Below, in pieces: positions 1 to 5,896 of a DNA stretch of 5,896 nucleotides (position 1 is its first letter; every line of letters begins with the position of its first letter). The notes below the pieces were generated by a model that saw nothing but the letters and a program-made list of their open reading frames with translations, had not been told where the DNA came from and made no database searches. The position numbers and the translations under genes were made by a program. Location: positions 1 through 5,896 of the forward strand of contig NZ_LSIC01000004.1 of assembly GCF_001556045.1 (NCBI RefSeq), in the 5' to 3' direction. This DNA comes from Bradyrhizobium sp. CCH5-F6. GTDB taxonomy: Bacteria > Pseudomonadota > Alphaproteobacteria > Rhizobiales > Xanthobacteraceae.

Positions 1-10
1 TGCGGAAACA

Positions 11-46
11 CCCTCTCCCCAACCCTCTCCCGCAAGCGGGAGAGGG
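11..46. repeat. CCCTCTCCC direct repeat with 11-bp hairpin
   Basis: CCCTCTCCC occurs at 11-19 and again at 23-31. The second copy extends to CCCTCTCCCGC (23-33), which pairs perfectly with GCGGGAGAGGG at 36-46 across a two-base AA gap, so in practice the loop is four to six bases. The first copy could compete for the same right arm. No T-tract follows, so it is not a classic intrinsic terminator, though it could end or stabilise a transcript entering from the left. From memory, such CTCTCCC/GGGAGAG hairpins are dispersed between genes in Bradyrhizobium and relatives. A genome-wide copy count would settle whether this one belongs to that repeat family. Confidence 0.6.
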
Positions 47-152
47 AGCTCACTTCCGCCTTTAGCCATTAAACCTGATCTCATCACGCTTTAGGCTCCG
101 GGAAGTCGGGCTCCCAGACGCACCTCAAAAGTGCGCGTCGCGGGGCCGTGAC
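47..152. other. Non-coding stretch, no gene seen
   Basis: I see no convincing reading frame here. The only structure is an imperfect inverted repeat, GACGCAC at 117-123 against GTGCGCGTC at 131-139, which pairs with a two-base bulge around a seven-base loop. It has no T-tract and could be chance. Confidence 0.4.
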
Positions 153-181
153 TTGATTTAATTTATGGATCTCAATATTAA
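153..181 (+). promoter_or_regulatory. Candidate sigma70 promoter for the GTPase gene
   Basis: TTGATT (153-158) and TATTAA (176-181) are separated by 17 bases, and each matches the sigma70 consensus at 4 of 6 positions. This would place transcription start near 188 and give a leader of about 145 bases before the ATG at 333. The surrounding 153-217 is very AT-rich, so chance matches are likely. The position upstream of the gene and the overlapping palindrome support the call. Confidence 0.35.
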
Positions 182-192
182 TATATTAATAT
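175..192. promoter_or_regulatory. 18-bp perfect AT palindrome, possible operator
   Basis: The site is two head-to-tail copies of the self-complementary octamer TATTAATA (176-183 and 184-191), with one more complementary base on each side, giving an 18-bp perfect palindrome. It covers the proposed -10 hexamer, so a protein bound here could block transcription. All bases are A or T, so it could also be a low-complexity promoter tract. I cannot name a regulator for it. Confidence 0.35.
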
Positions 193-202
193 AGACGTCG
201 AC

Positions 203-215
203 ATTATAATATTAA
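203..215. promoter_or_regulatory. Zur-box-like site upstream of the GTPase gene
   Basis: ATTATAATATTAA compared with the Zur core as I recall it (GTTATANTATAAC) agrees at 9 of the 12 specified positions; the mismatches are both ends and one base of the right arm. It lies between the proposed transcription start and the gene. Zur represses zinc-scarcity genes, and COG0523 GTPases are common members of that regulon, so the location makes sense. The local AT-richness weakens the match, and the consensus is from memory rather than from this genome. Confidence 0.3.
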
Positions 216-321
216 TTGGCAGGGCCTGAGAGGGCCGCACAAGTCCAGACTGTCGTGGCGCGACCTTTCGGCACCGCTGCCTGCCTCTGTCAACGTCGTT
301 CAGTCCGCAGGGCCGTCGGCC

Positions 322-328
322 AGGGGAG
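322..328 (+). promoter_or_regulatory. Ribosome binding site selecting ATG 333
   Basis: AGGGGAG lies four bases before the ATG at 333. It supports this start over the in-frame TTG at 216, which has no purine-rich site in the AT-rich sequence before it. Confidence 0.6.
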
Positions 329-332
329 ACTT

Positions 333-1571
333 ATGAAACAGGCAGCAAGCCCCGCCAACCGGCTACCGGTCACCGTGCTCAGCGGATTTCTGGGGTCGGG
401 GAAGACGACATTGCTCAACCACGTGCTGAGGAATCGCGAGGGCCTTCGCGTTGCCGTCATCGTCAATGACATGAGCCAGCTGAACATAGACGCCGATCTG
501 GTCAGCAACGGCGGCGCGAACCTGTCGCATACGACCGAAACACTCGTGCAACTCAGCAATGGCTGCATATGCTGCACGCTGCGCGACGATCTCCTGACGG
601 AGGTCAGGCGATTGGCCGAGGAGCGACGCTTCGACTATCTCCTGATCGAAGGGACCGGGATTGCCGAACCTCTTCCCGTCGCAGCAACTTTCTCCTTTCG
701 CGACGAAGCCGGGGTCTCGCTCTCTGATCTTGCGAACCTCGACACGATGGTCACCGTCGTGGACGCCCTGAACCTGCTCGCCAAGTACAACAGCCGCGAT
801 CTGCTGCGCGACCACGGCGAGTCACGCGATGCCGCCGATGGACGCACGCTGGTCGATCTCCTGGTCGAGCAGATCGAATTTGCCGATGTGGTCGTGATCA
901 ACAAGGTGTCGGAAGCCACTGAGGCGACGCGTGCGGAGGTCCGCAAGGTGGTTGCCGCGCTCAATCCACGGGCGCGCCAGATCGAGACCGACTTTGGCGA
1001 AGTTCCTCTCCACGCCATTCTCAACACCGGCCTCTTCCACGAAGCGAAGGCTGCGACTCATCCTCTCTGGGACAAGGAGCTCAACAGCCCCGCTTCCCAT
1101 GTGCCGGAGACCGAGGAGTACGGCATATCCAGTTTCGTCTACTCGGAAAGACGTCCGTTCGATCCGGCCAGCCTCTTGTCCTTTCTCAACAAGCCCTGGC
1201 CAGGCGTGTTGCGCGCCAAAGGACATTTCTGGCTTGCCACGCGGCCGGATTGGGTGGGTCTCCTCTCCGTTGCAGGGATGCAACGTCGGTGCGAGCCCAT
1301 GGGATATTGGTGGGCAACCGTCCCGAAGTCGACGTGGCCAAGCCATCCTCACGTGCAACAACATCTCAGTGAGAGATGGGACAGCACCTGGGGCGATCGT
1401 CGTCAGGAGCTGGTGTTCATCGGTTCAGGCATGGACGAAACGTACATCCGAGCCTCGCTCGATGCTTGTCTCGCCACTTCGGAGAACGGGTTCAATCCCC
1501 GGAGCTGGCGCAATCTCAGCGACCCCTTTCCGCCCTGGCATTATCCTGATCACCTGAACCAGGCGACGTAA
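333..1571 (+). CDS. COG0523/CobW-family G3E GTPase, probable zinc metallochaperone (ZigA-like)
   Basis: This is a complete 412-residue cytoplasmic GTPase of the G3E family, which uses GTP binding and hydrolysis to deliver metal to client proteins. Visible motifs: Walker A GFLGSGKT at residues 18-25; the CxCC metal-binding motif GCICC at 77-81; the G3 segment [10 protein letters not shown] at 104-113; the guanine-specificity motif NKVS at 190-193; and a CobW C-terminal domain from about residue 263 to 385. The opening ([21 protein letters not shown]), the [12 protein letters not shown] segment, the length near 400 residues and the Trp-rich C-terminal half fit the ZigA-like zinc subgroup better than cobalamin CobW or the nitrile hydratase activators. 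No His-rich tail is present. The in-frame frame extends back to TTG 216, but the extra 39 residues look non-conserved, while ATG 333 has a good ribosome site and family similarity begins about ten residues after it. A Zur-like site upstream suggests zinc control. The family is secure; the zinc role is inferred from subgroup resemblance. Confidence 0.92.
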   Translation: MKQAASPANRLPVTVLSGFLGSGKTTLLNHVLRNREGLRVAVIVNDMSQLNIDADLVSNGGANLSHTTETLVQLSNGCICCTLRDDLLTEVRRLAEERRFDYLLIEGTGIAEPLPVAATFSFRDEAGVSLSDLANLDTMVTVVDALNLLAKYNSRDLLRDHGESRDAADGRTLVDLLVEQIEFADVVVINKVSEATEATRAEVRKVVAALNPRARQIETDFGEVPLHAILNTGLFHEAKAATHPLWDKELNSPASHVPETEEYGISSFVYSERRPFDPASLLSFLNKPWPGVLRAKGHFWLATRPDWVGLLSVAGMQRRCEPMGYWWATVPKSTWPSHPHVQQHLSERWDSTWGDRRQELVFIGSGMDETYIRASLDACLATSENGFNPRSWRNLSDPFPPWHYPDHLNQAT

Positions 1572-1709
1572 CGCCGTGACGCACGCGCGTCTCGAGCCGG
1601 GCATTGATGCTCGACACGACCATGTGACATTGAAAACCATTGAATTAATATTAAATGCAATTAATAATGCCGGTTTAATTCGATGCGATGACGTCTTGCC
1701 GGCGATGCC
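1572..1709. other. Intergenic region with AT-rich island
   Basis: The stretch after the GTPase stop contains a weak inverted repeat, TCGAGC (1592-1597) and GCTCGA (1609-1614), with an 11-base loop and no T-tract, so it is at best a poor terminator. An AT-rich island follows at about 1641-1680, including the 10-bp palindrome TTAATATTAA at 1645-1654. I see no RNA gene here. Confidence 0.5.
1640..1667 (+). promoter_or_regulatory. Weak candidate promoter for the large secreted-protein gene
   Basis: TTGAAT (1640-1645) and TAATAA (1662-1667) are separated by 16 bases and are plausible -35 and -10 elements. The 10-bp palindrome TTAATATTAA (1645-1654) lies between them. The evidence is only positional and compositional: this is the main AT-rich spot in front of the gene at 1877. 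Confidence 0.22.
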
Positions 1710-1880
1710 ATGACCACAGAAATCATTACGAAAAACGGGGCGACCGCAGCCTCTCCTGAAGGTCCAAAATCGGCTCGTTCCCGAGTGGTGGAGACGTCGC
1801 TTCGACATCCGCGCCGCCGTCAAGGTGACGGCCATCAGCATCTGTCATGCATAGTCCCCCAACTCGCGAGGATGTCATGA
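1710..1880 (+). CDS. Doubtful 56-residue upstream ORF overlapping the next gene by ATGA
   Basis: ATG at 1710 opens a 56-codon frame beginning MTTEIITKNGATAASPEG, and its TGA at 1878-1880 overlaps the ATG at 1877 as ATGA, the geometry of translational coupling. Against it: there is no clear ribosome site before 1710, a hand count gives only about 29 of 55 third positions as G or C, and the second half is rich in Arg, His and Gln in the way typical of out-of-frame GC-rich DNA. I do not recognise the product. It could be a leader peptide, the true N-terminus of the large protein separated by a frameshift, or chance. Confidence 0.22.
   Translation: MTTEIITKNGATAASPEGPKSARSRVVETSLRHPRRRQGDGHQHLSCIVPQLARMS
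1868..1871 (+). promoter_or_regulatory. Ribosome binding site selecting ATG 1877
   Basis: GAGG ends five bases before ATG 1877. The alternative in-frame ATG at 1847 lacks a purine-rich site at the usual distance, and the frame is closed by a TGA at 1826, so the start must be 1847 or later. Confidence 0.45.
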
Positions 1881-4800
1881 GGTCCTTGTACGAAAGTCTT
1901 CGTTTGAGCCACATCGCTCTCGGATTGCGGGCGTGGCCAAGGACTCTGTCCCGGAGAAACAGCTGGACGCCTGATTCGGAGGCCGATGACGAGTGGCTGT
2001 CACGGCACGGAGCGCGAGATCCGCTGGATCCTGCGGGCCTGAGCGCCGCCTCAGCTACCGCTGTGCTGTCGTCTTCGTCCAATACGACTTCGAGCGACGG
2101 ATTCGCGGGAGTGACCGCAGGACTCCGAACGCCAACCTCTGCGGCCGCGGACCAAACGACGTCGAATCCGGTCGTCATCCTTGGCCGGATCCCCTCGGCG
2201 AGCCTGGCCCCGGATATCGTCGGGTCGTCTACGACTCCAGCGGTCGCGCAGGTCTGTGGTTGCGGCTACTTCATTGCTCCAACACGATTGCTCGATCAAA
2301 GCGCAGTCCACAGCGGGCAGCTGCAGGGTAGCCGGCTGTCCGGCGGAGCAGATTTCGTGCTGACCGGTCAAGCCGGTACCATGGGAGCCTCCACCAGTGT
2401 TCACCTGTCGACGCACCACGTTGCGCCGCTTTCCAACTGGAACGTCCTGCCAGGTGGAGGAGAGATGGGTATCGGGACGTCGACCGGCCAAATCGGAATT
2501 CTGTCCGGCTCGGTGACAGCCGCAACGGCTCCCCCCGCCGGCCGGCAGGCCGCCGCGCCGGAGTCGAGCAGCCTTCTCGCGGCCGCAGCGACTTCCACGA
2601 ATCCAATCGTTCTCGAGAACCAGAAGCCGGGAAACCCGCAAAGCGAGTGGGATATCGAAGGCGCCGGCAGTTCGAACATCGAAGGCTTTGCCACCGACAT
2701 CAGCGTCAATCGGGGCAACCGGGTCGACTTCAAGATCAATACGGATTCATCAGACTACCGGATCGACATCTACCGCCTCGGCTACTATGGCGGCATGGGG
2801 GCGCGTAAGGTCACCACCATCCAGCACACGGGCGTGCAGGACCAGCCTGCGCCGCTGCGCGACGCGGCGACCGGCCTGGTCGATGCCGGCAACTGGTCCG
2901 TATCAGCCTCCTGGGATATTCCGGCCGATGCGGTGTCCGGCGTCTACATCGCAAAGCTCGTGCGCCAGGACGGAACTACCGGCGCCAATCACATCCCCTT
3001 CATCGTCAGAGACGACAGCAGCACCAGCGATGTTGTCTTCCAGACCTCGGACACGACCTGGCAGGCCTATAACGGCTGGGGCGGCGCCAATTTCTATGGC
3101 GGCGACGGTCCCGCGACCGGTCAAGGCGCGGGACGCGCCTACGCGGTGAGCTACAACCGGCCGATCGCCACCCGCGGCAACGTCGGGACCTATGCCGGTC
3201 CGCAGGATTATCTGTTCGGCGCCGAATATTCCGCGATCTACTGGCTGGAGCAGAATGGTTACGACGTCTCCTACATGTCGGGAGTCGATGTGGACCGTTA
3301 CGGCAGTCTCCTGCTCAACCACAAGCTCTACCTCGACGTCGGTCACGACGAATATTGGTCAGGACAGCAGCGCGCCAACGTCCAGGCGGCCCGCGATGCC
3401 GGCGTGAACCTCGCGTTCTGGAGCGGCAACGAAATGTACTGGCGCACGCGCTGGGGCAACAGCATCAGCAGCGACGCCACCGCCTACCGCACCCTGATCT
3501 CCTACAAGGAAACATGGTCGCCGACAGCGTCGATCGATCCAAGCGACGAGTGGACCGGGACGTTCCGCGATCCACGCCTCAGCCCGCCGTCGGTCGGCGG
3601 CGGAATCCCGGAAAATGCCTTGGTCGGGCAGATGTTCCAGGTCGATGATGTCGGCCAAGGCAGCGGCCTCCAGTCGATTACAATTCCCTATGACGATGCC
3701 AATCTGCGCTTCTGGCGCAACACCAGCGTTGCCAATCTCCAGCCTGGGCAAACGGAAACGCTGACCAAGAACTATCTCGGCTATGAGTGGGATGAGGCGC
3801 CCGACAACGGGTTCGATCCGGCCGGCCTGGTCCGGCTCTCCTCGACGACGCTTCCGGTCAACACCTATCTGCTCGACTACGGCAACACGACCGGACCTGG
3901 CGTCTCGACCCATAACCTGACGCTCTATCGCGCTCCGAGCGGGGCGTTGGTCTTCGGCGCCGGGACGGTCTATTGGTCGTGGGGCCTGAGCGACAATCAC
4001 GATCTGGCGCCGACGCCGACCGATCCGCGCGTGCAGCAGGCGATGATCAACCTGCTCGCCGACATGGGGATTCAACCGGGAACGCTCCAGCCGGGAATGA
4101 TCGCGGCGACCGCCTCGACGGACTCGACGGCTCCGACCTCCAGCATCAACGCACTGGCGGGCTTCAGTGTCGGAACGACAGTCACGATCTCCGGCACGGC
4201 TGCGGATCTCGGCGGCGGCGTGATCGCCGGCGTGGAGGTCTCGACCGATGGCGGACTGAGCTGGCAGAACGCGATCGGTGACGAGACGTGGACCTATACC
4301 TGGGCGCCGCAGGTTGCCGGGACCTACACCATCAAGTCACGCGCGGTGGACGACAGCATCAATCTGGAGACGCCTTCGGCGGGTCGCACGGTGACTGTCA
4401 ACGCGCCCTCCTACGTCTCGCTCTTTCCGGGCTCGGCAACCCCCGACACGGTCAACACCACCGATGCAAGCGCCGTCGAGCTCGGTGTGAAGTTTCAAAC
4501 CTCGGTTGCCGGCACCATCAGCGGGATCCGCTTCTACAAGAGCAGCCAGGATACGGGCACCCACACCGGCACGCTCTGGACCAGCACCGGCACCTTGCTG
4601 GCAACCGCCACCTTTGGAAACGAAACGGTAGGCGGTTGGCAGAGTGTGACCTTCTCCAATCCGGTCCCGATAACGGTCGGCGCCACCTATGTCGCGTCCT
4701 ATCATACGAATGTGGGCTACTACTCCTCCAGCGTGAACTACTTCACGGGCGATGTGACGAGCGGTCCGCTGACCGCACCCGCCAATGGTAACGGCGTCTA

Positions 4801-5896
4801 TACCTACAGCAACAACACGGCGTTCCCCACCAGCACGTTCCAATCGACGAATTTCTGGGTTGACGTCATGTTCAACCCCTCCACGACCAATACCGCGCCG
4901 GTGGCGGTGAACGATACCGCGACCGTGACACAGAACACGCCCGCGACGATCACGGCGGCGTCGCTGATCGCCAACGACAGCGATCCCGATGGAGATACGC
5001 TGACCATAACCGGGGTGAGCGGAGCGACGAACGGCACCGTCGTCCTCAACACTCAGCCCAATCCTCAGAACAACACCATCACATTCACGCCCACCGCCGG
5101 CTACGCCGGCCCGGCCAGCTTCAGCTACACGATCTCGGACGGGCGCGGCGGTACGGCCACGGCCAATGCCAACCTCACGGTGGCACCGCTCGGAACGAAT
5201 CCCTATAGCCTGTTCAGCGCGTCAAATACACCCGCGCAGACCAACCTCAATGACGGATCCCAGCTTGAAGTCGGGATGAAGTTCACGTCCTCGGTCGCCG
5301 GCCAGATCACGGCTCTCAAATTCTATCGCAGCGCCAGCGACACTGGTGCCAACGTCCTTGATCTCTGGACGTCGACGGGCGTCCGCCTCGCTACGGCCAC
5401 CTTCACCAATACGTCAGCCAGCGGCTGGCAGACCGTCAACCTGCCATCCCCGGTTTCGATCACCGCCAACACGACCTATGTTGCGTCCTATCACACCACC
5501 GGCGCTTATGTGGTGACCAACAACTACTTCACCACGGCCGTCACAAGCGGCCCATTGACCGCGCCTTCGGCCACGACCGCGGGCGGCAACGGCGTCTATT
5601 CCTATGGCGGCACCAGCACGTCCGGCATCTTCCCGACCAACACCTATAACGCCTCGAACTACTGGGTCGACGTCGTGTTCACGCCGTTCGACGGCAGCAA
5701 CCAGCTGCCGGTCGCAAACAACGACAGCGGCTACACCACCAGTCAGAGCACCGCGCTGGCGATCGCGGCAGCCGCGTTGCTCGCCAACGATTCCGATCCC
5801 GATGGCGGCACGCTCACCGTCACGGGCGTGAGCGGCGGCGTCAACGGCACCGTCAGCTTCAATGCCCAGACCAATACGGTCACCTTCACGCCGACC
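1877..5896 (+). CDS. Large modular secreted protein with dimethylformamidase beta-like, Ig-like, DUF4082 and cadherin-like domains (3' partial)
   Basis: One frame runs without a stop for 1340 codons to the window edge, so the C-terminus is missing. Order of parts: residues 1-241, unrecognised and rich in Ser, Thr, Ala and Gly; about 242-734, a domain like the C-terminal part of the N,N-dimethylformamidase beta subunit, with DTTWQAYNGWGG at 392-403, GHDEYWS at 489-495 and WSGNEMYWR at 515-523; about 747-847, an Ig-like domain; 848-1000, DUF4082; 1005-1103, a cadherin-like domain with NDSDPDGDTLTI; 1110-1270, a second DUF4082; 1275-1340, the start of a second cadherin-like domain. The N-terminus (MRSLYESLRLSHIALGL) is not a Sec signal peptide. 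Proteins of this build are generally exported by type I secretion with a C-terminal signal, which would lie outside the window. The only cysteines I see are C127 and C129. The DPDGD motifs suggest calcium binding. Whether the enzyme-like domain is active and what it acts on are unknown; a surface adhesin or matrix protein is the cautious reading. Confidence 0.88.
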   Translation, partial: MRSLYESLRLSHIALGLRAWPRTLSRRNSWTPDSEADDEWLSRHGARDPLDPAGLSAASATAVLSSSSNTTSSDGFAGVTAGLRTPTSAAADQTTSNPVVILGRIPSASLAPDIVGSSTTPAVAQVCGCGYFIAPTRLLDQSAVHSGQLQGSRLSGGADFVLTGQAGTMGASTSVHLSTHHVAPLSNWNVLPGGGEMGIGTSTGQIGILSGSVTAATAPPAGRQAAAPESSSLLAAAATSTNPIVLENQKPGNPQSEWDIEGAGSSNIEGFATDISVNRGNRVDFKINTDSSDYRIDIYRLGYYGGMGARKVTTIQHTGVQDQPAPLRDAATGLVDAGNWSVSASWDIPADAVSGVYIAKLVRQDGTTGANHIPFIVRDDSSTSDVVFQTSDTTWQAYNGWGGANFYGGDGPATGQGAGRAYAVSYNRPIATRGNVGTYAGPQDYLFGAEYSAIYWLEQNGYDVSYMSGVDVDRYGSLLLNHKLYLDVGHDEYWSGQQRANVQAARDAGVNLAFWSGNEMYWRTRWGNSISSDATAYRTLISYKETWSPTASIDPSDEWTGTFRDPRLSPPSVGGGIPENALVGQMFQVDDVGQGSGLQSITIPYDDANLRFWRNTSVANLQPGQTETLTKNYLGYEWDEAPDNGFDPAGLVRLSSTTLPVNTYLLDYGNTTGPGVSTHNLTLYRAPSGALVFGAGTVYWSWGLSDNHDLAPTPTDPRVQQAMINLLADMGIQPGTLQPGMIAATASTDSTAPTSSINALAGFSVGTTVTISGTAADLGGGVIAGVEVSTDGGLSWQNAIGDETWTYTWAPQVAGTYTIKSRAVDDSINLETPSAGRTVTVNAPSYVSLFPGSATPDTVNTTDASAVELGVKFQTSVAGTISGIRFYKSSQDTGTHTGTLWTSTGTLLATATFGNETVGGWQSVTFSNPVPITVGATYVASYHTNVGYYSSSVNYFTGDVTSGPLTAPANGNGVYTYSNNTAFPTSTFQSTNFWVDVMFNPSTTNTAPVAVNDTATVTQNTPATITAASLIANDSDPDGDTLTITGVSGATNGTVVLNTQPNPQNNTITFTPTAGYAGPASFSYTISDGRGGTATANANLTVAPLGTNPYSLFSASNTPAQTNLNDGSQLEVGMKFTSSVAGQITALKFYRSASDTGANVLDLWTSTGVRLATATFTNTSASGWQTVNLPSPVSITANTTYVASYHTTGAYVVTNNYFTTAVTSGPLTAPSATTAGGNGVYSYGGTSTSGIFPTNTYNASNYWVDVVFTPFDGSNQLPVANNDSGYTTSQSTALAIAAAALLANDSDPDGGTLTVTGVSGGVNGTVSFNAQTNTVTFTPT
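2600..4078 (+). other. N,N-dimethylformamidase beta-subunit-like domain within the large protein
   Basis: This covers residues 242-734 of the large protein. The best landmarks are WQAYNGWGG (395-403), YLDVGHDEYWS (485-495), FWSGNEMYWR (514-523), VYWSWGL (698-704) and the closing ADMGIQP (728-734). As I recall, the Paracoccus dimethylformamidase has a mononuclear iron held by two Tyr and one Glu (Glu521), with His519 and Asn547 nearby. Here H490, E492 and N518 show the same spacing of +2 and +28. Y398 is a candidate Tyr ligand; I cannot assign the second one. The true enzyme is cytoplasmic and works with a small alpha subunit, which is not seen in this window, so activity on dimethylformamide should not be assumed. 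Confidence 0.75.
4418..4876 (+). repeat. DUF4082 domain, copy 1
   Basis: Residues 848-1000 begin SLFPGSATPDTVN and end TNFWVDVMFNPS. Shared with copy 2 are LWTSTG, LATATF, TYVASYHT, VTSGPLTAP, GNGVY and the closing aromatic-WVDV. DUF4082 is a beta-rich domain of unknown function found in large extracellular bacterial proteins. The two copies have clearly diverged, so the duplication is not recent. Confidence 0.75.
4889..5185 (+). repeat. Cadherin-like (tandem-95 type) domain, copy 1
   Basis: Residues 1005-1103 run from NTAPVAVNDTATV to ANLTVAP. They contain the NDSDPDGDTLTI loop, typically calcium-binding, then ITFTPTAGYAGPASFSYTISDG, the usual ending of this family. Such domains act as stiff spacers in secreted adhesins. 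Confidence 0.8.
5204..5686 (+). repeat. DUF4082 domain, copy 2
   Basis: Residues 1110-1270 begin YSLFSASNTPAQTN and end NYWVDVVFTP. The SLF motif lies 789 bases after that of copy 1, and the DPDG loops of the following cadherin-like domains are 813 bases apart. This shows that the repeating unit is DUF4082 plus a cadherin-like domain, about 263-271 residues. Confidence 0.75.
5699..5896 (+). repeat. Cadherin-like domain, copy 2 (cut by window end)
   Basis: Residues 1275-1340 start NQLPVANNDSGYTT, include LLANDSDPDGGTLTVTGVSGG and stop at VTFTPT, where copy 1 continues with AGYAGPASFSYTI. About 30 more residues of this domain should follow beyond the window. Confidence 0.78.

Noticed and set aside
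216..332. Longer form of the GTPase starting at TTG 216
   Set aside because: The extra 39 residues do not look like the family, TTG 216 lacks a ribosome site and falls against the proposed operator, and ATG 333 has AGGGGAG four bases upstream with family similarity starting just after it.
931..1557. 208-residue forward frame overlapping the GTPase
   Set aside because: It lies fully inside the GTPase gene in another frame and its product is Arg/Ser/Pro-rich, typical of a GC-rich shadow frame.
1592..1614. Intrinsic terminator after the GTPase gene
   Set aside because: The stem is only six base pairs with an 11-base loop and no following T-tract.
1847..1876. Alternative start ATG 1847 for the large protein
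   Set aside because: It is in frame but has no purine-rich site at a suitable distance, whereas ATG 1877 has GAGG five bases upstream. It adds only ten residues and cannot be fully excluded.
2051..2641. 196-residue reverse-strand frame over the N-terminal region of the large gene
   Set aside because: It is Arg/Gly-rich with no recognisable domain, while the forward frame is continuous with clearly recognisable domains downstream.
3359..4075. 238-residue reverse-strand frame
   Set aside because: It is antisense to the dimethylformamidase-like domain, whose motifs are plainly in the forward frame; the reverse product matches nothing I know.
333..4078. Idea that the G3E GTPase loads metal into the neighbouring dimethylformamidase-like domain, as nitrile hydratase activators do
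   Set aside because: The GTPase fits the zinc subgroup, a type I secreted protein would fold outside the cell beyond its reach, and the genes are separated by 305 bases and a separate AT-rich island.

Overview
The window most resembles DNA from an alphaproteobacterium of the Bradyrhizobium/Rhodopseudomonas type. The evidence is GC-rich coding sequence with mostly G or C in third codon positions, short AT-rich intergenic islands, and a CCCTCTCCC hairpin repeat at the left edge of a kind I associate with that group. This assignment is inference; no rRNA or marker gene is present.

Layout: positions 1-332 are non-coding. They hold the hairpin repeat (11-46) and then an AT-rich promoter region with a possible sigma70 promoter (153-181), an 18-bp perfect palindrome over its -10 (175-192) and a Zur-box-like site (203-215). 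Positions 333-1571 encode a complete 412-residue COG0523/CobW-type G3E GTPase of the zinc metallochaperone (ZigA-like) subgroup. Positions 1572-1876 are mostly intergenic, with a second AT-rich island (about 1641-1680) and a doubtful 56-codon reading frame (1710-1880) whose stop overlaps the next start as ATGA. From 1877 to the window edge one reading frame stays open for 1340 codons and is cut off by the end of the window.

That large gene encodes a modular, probably secreted protein. It has about 241 unrecognised Ser/Thr/Ala-rich residues, an N,N-dimethylformamidase beta-subunit-like domain, an Ig-like domain, and two rounds of a DUF4082 domain followed by a cadherin-like (tandem-95 type) domain, the second cadherin-like domain being incomplete. 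No Sec signal peptide is visible. The architecture suggests type I secretion with a C-terminal signal beyond the window, but this cannot be checked here.

The two genes are on the same strand, but 305 bases and a separate AT-rich island lie between them, so they are probably not one operon. The best lead is that the dimethylformamidase-like domain keeps a His-x-Glu pair and an Asn with the spacing I remember for the iron-site and catalytic residues of the characterised enzyme, although it sits inside an adhesin-like protein. I do not see a clearly new multi-gene system in this window.
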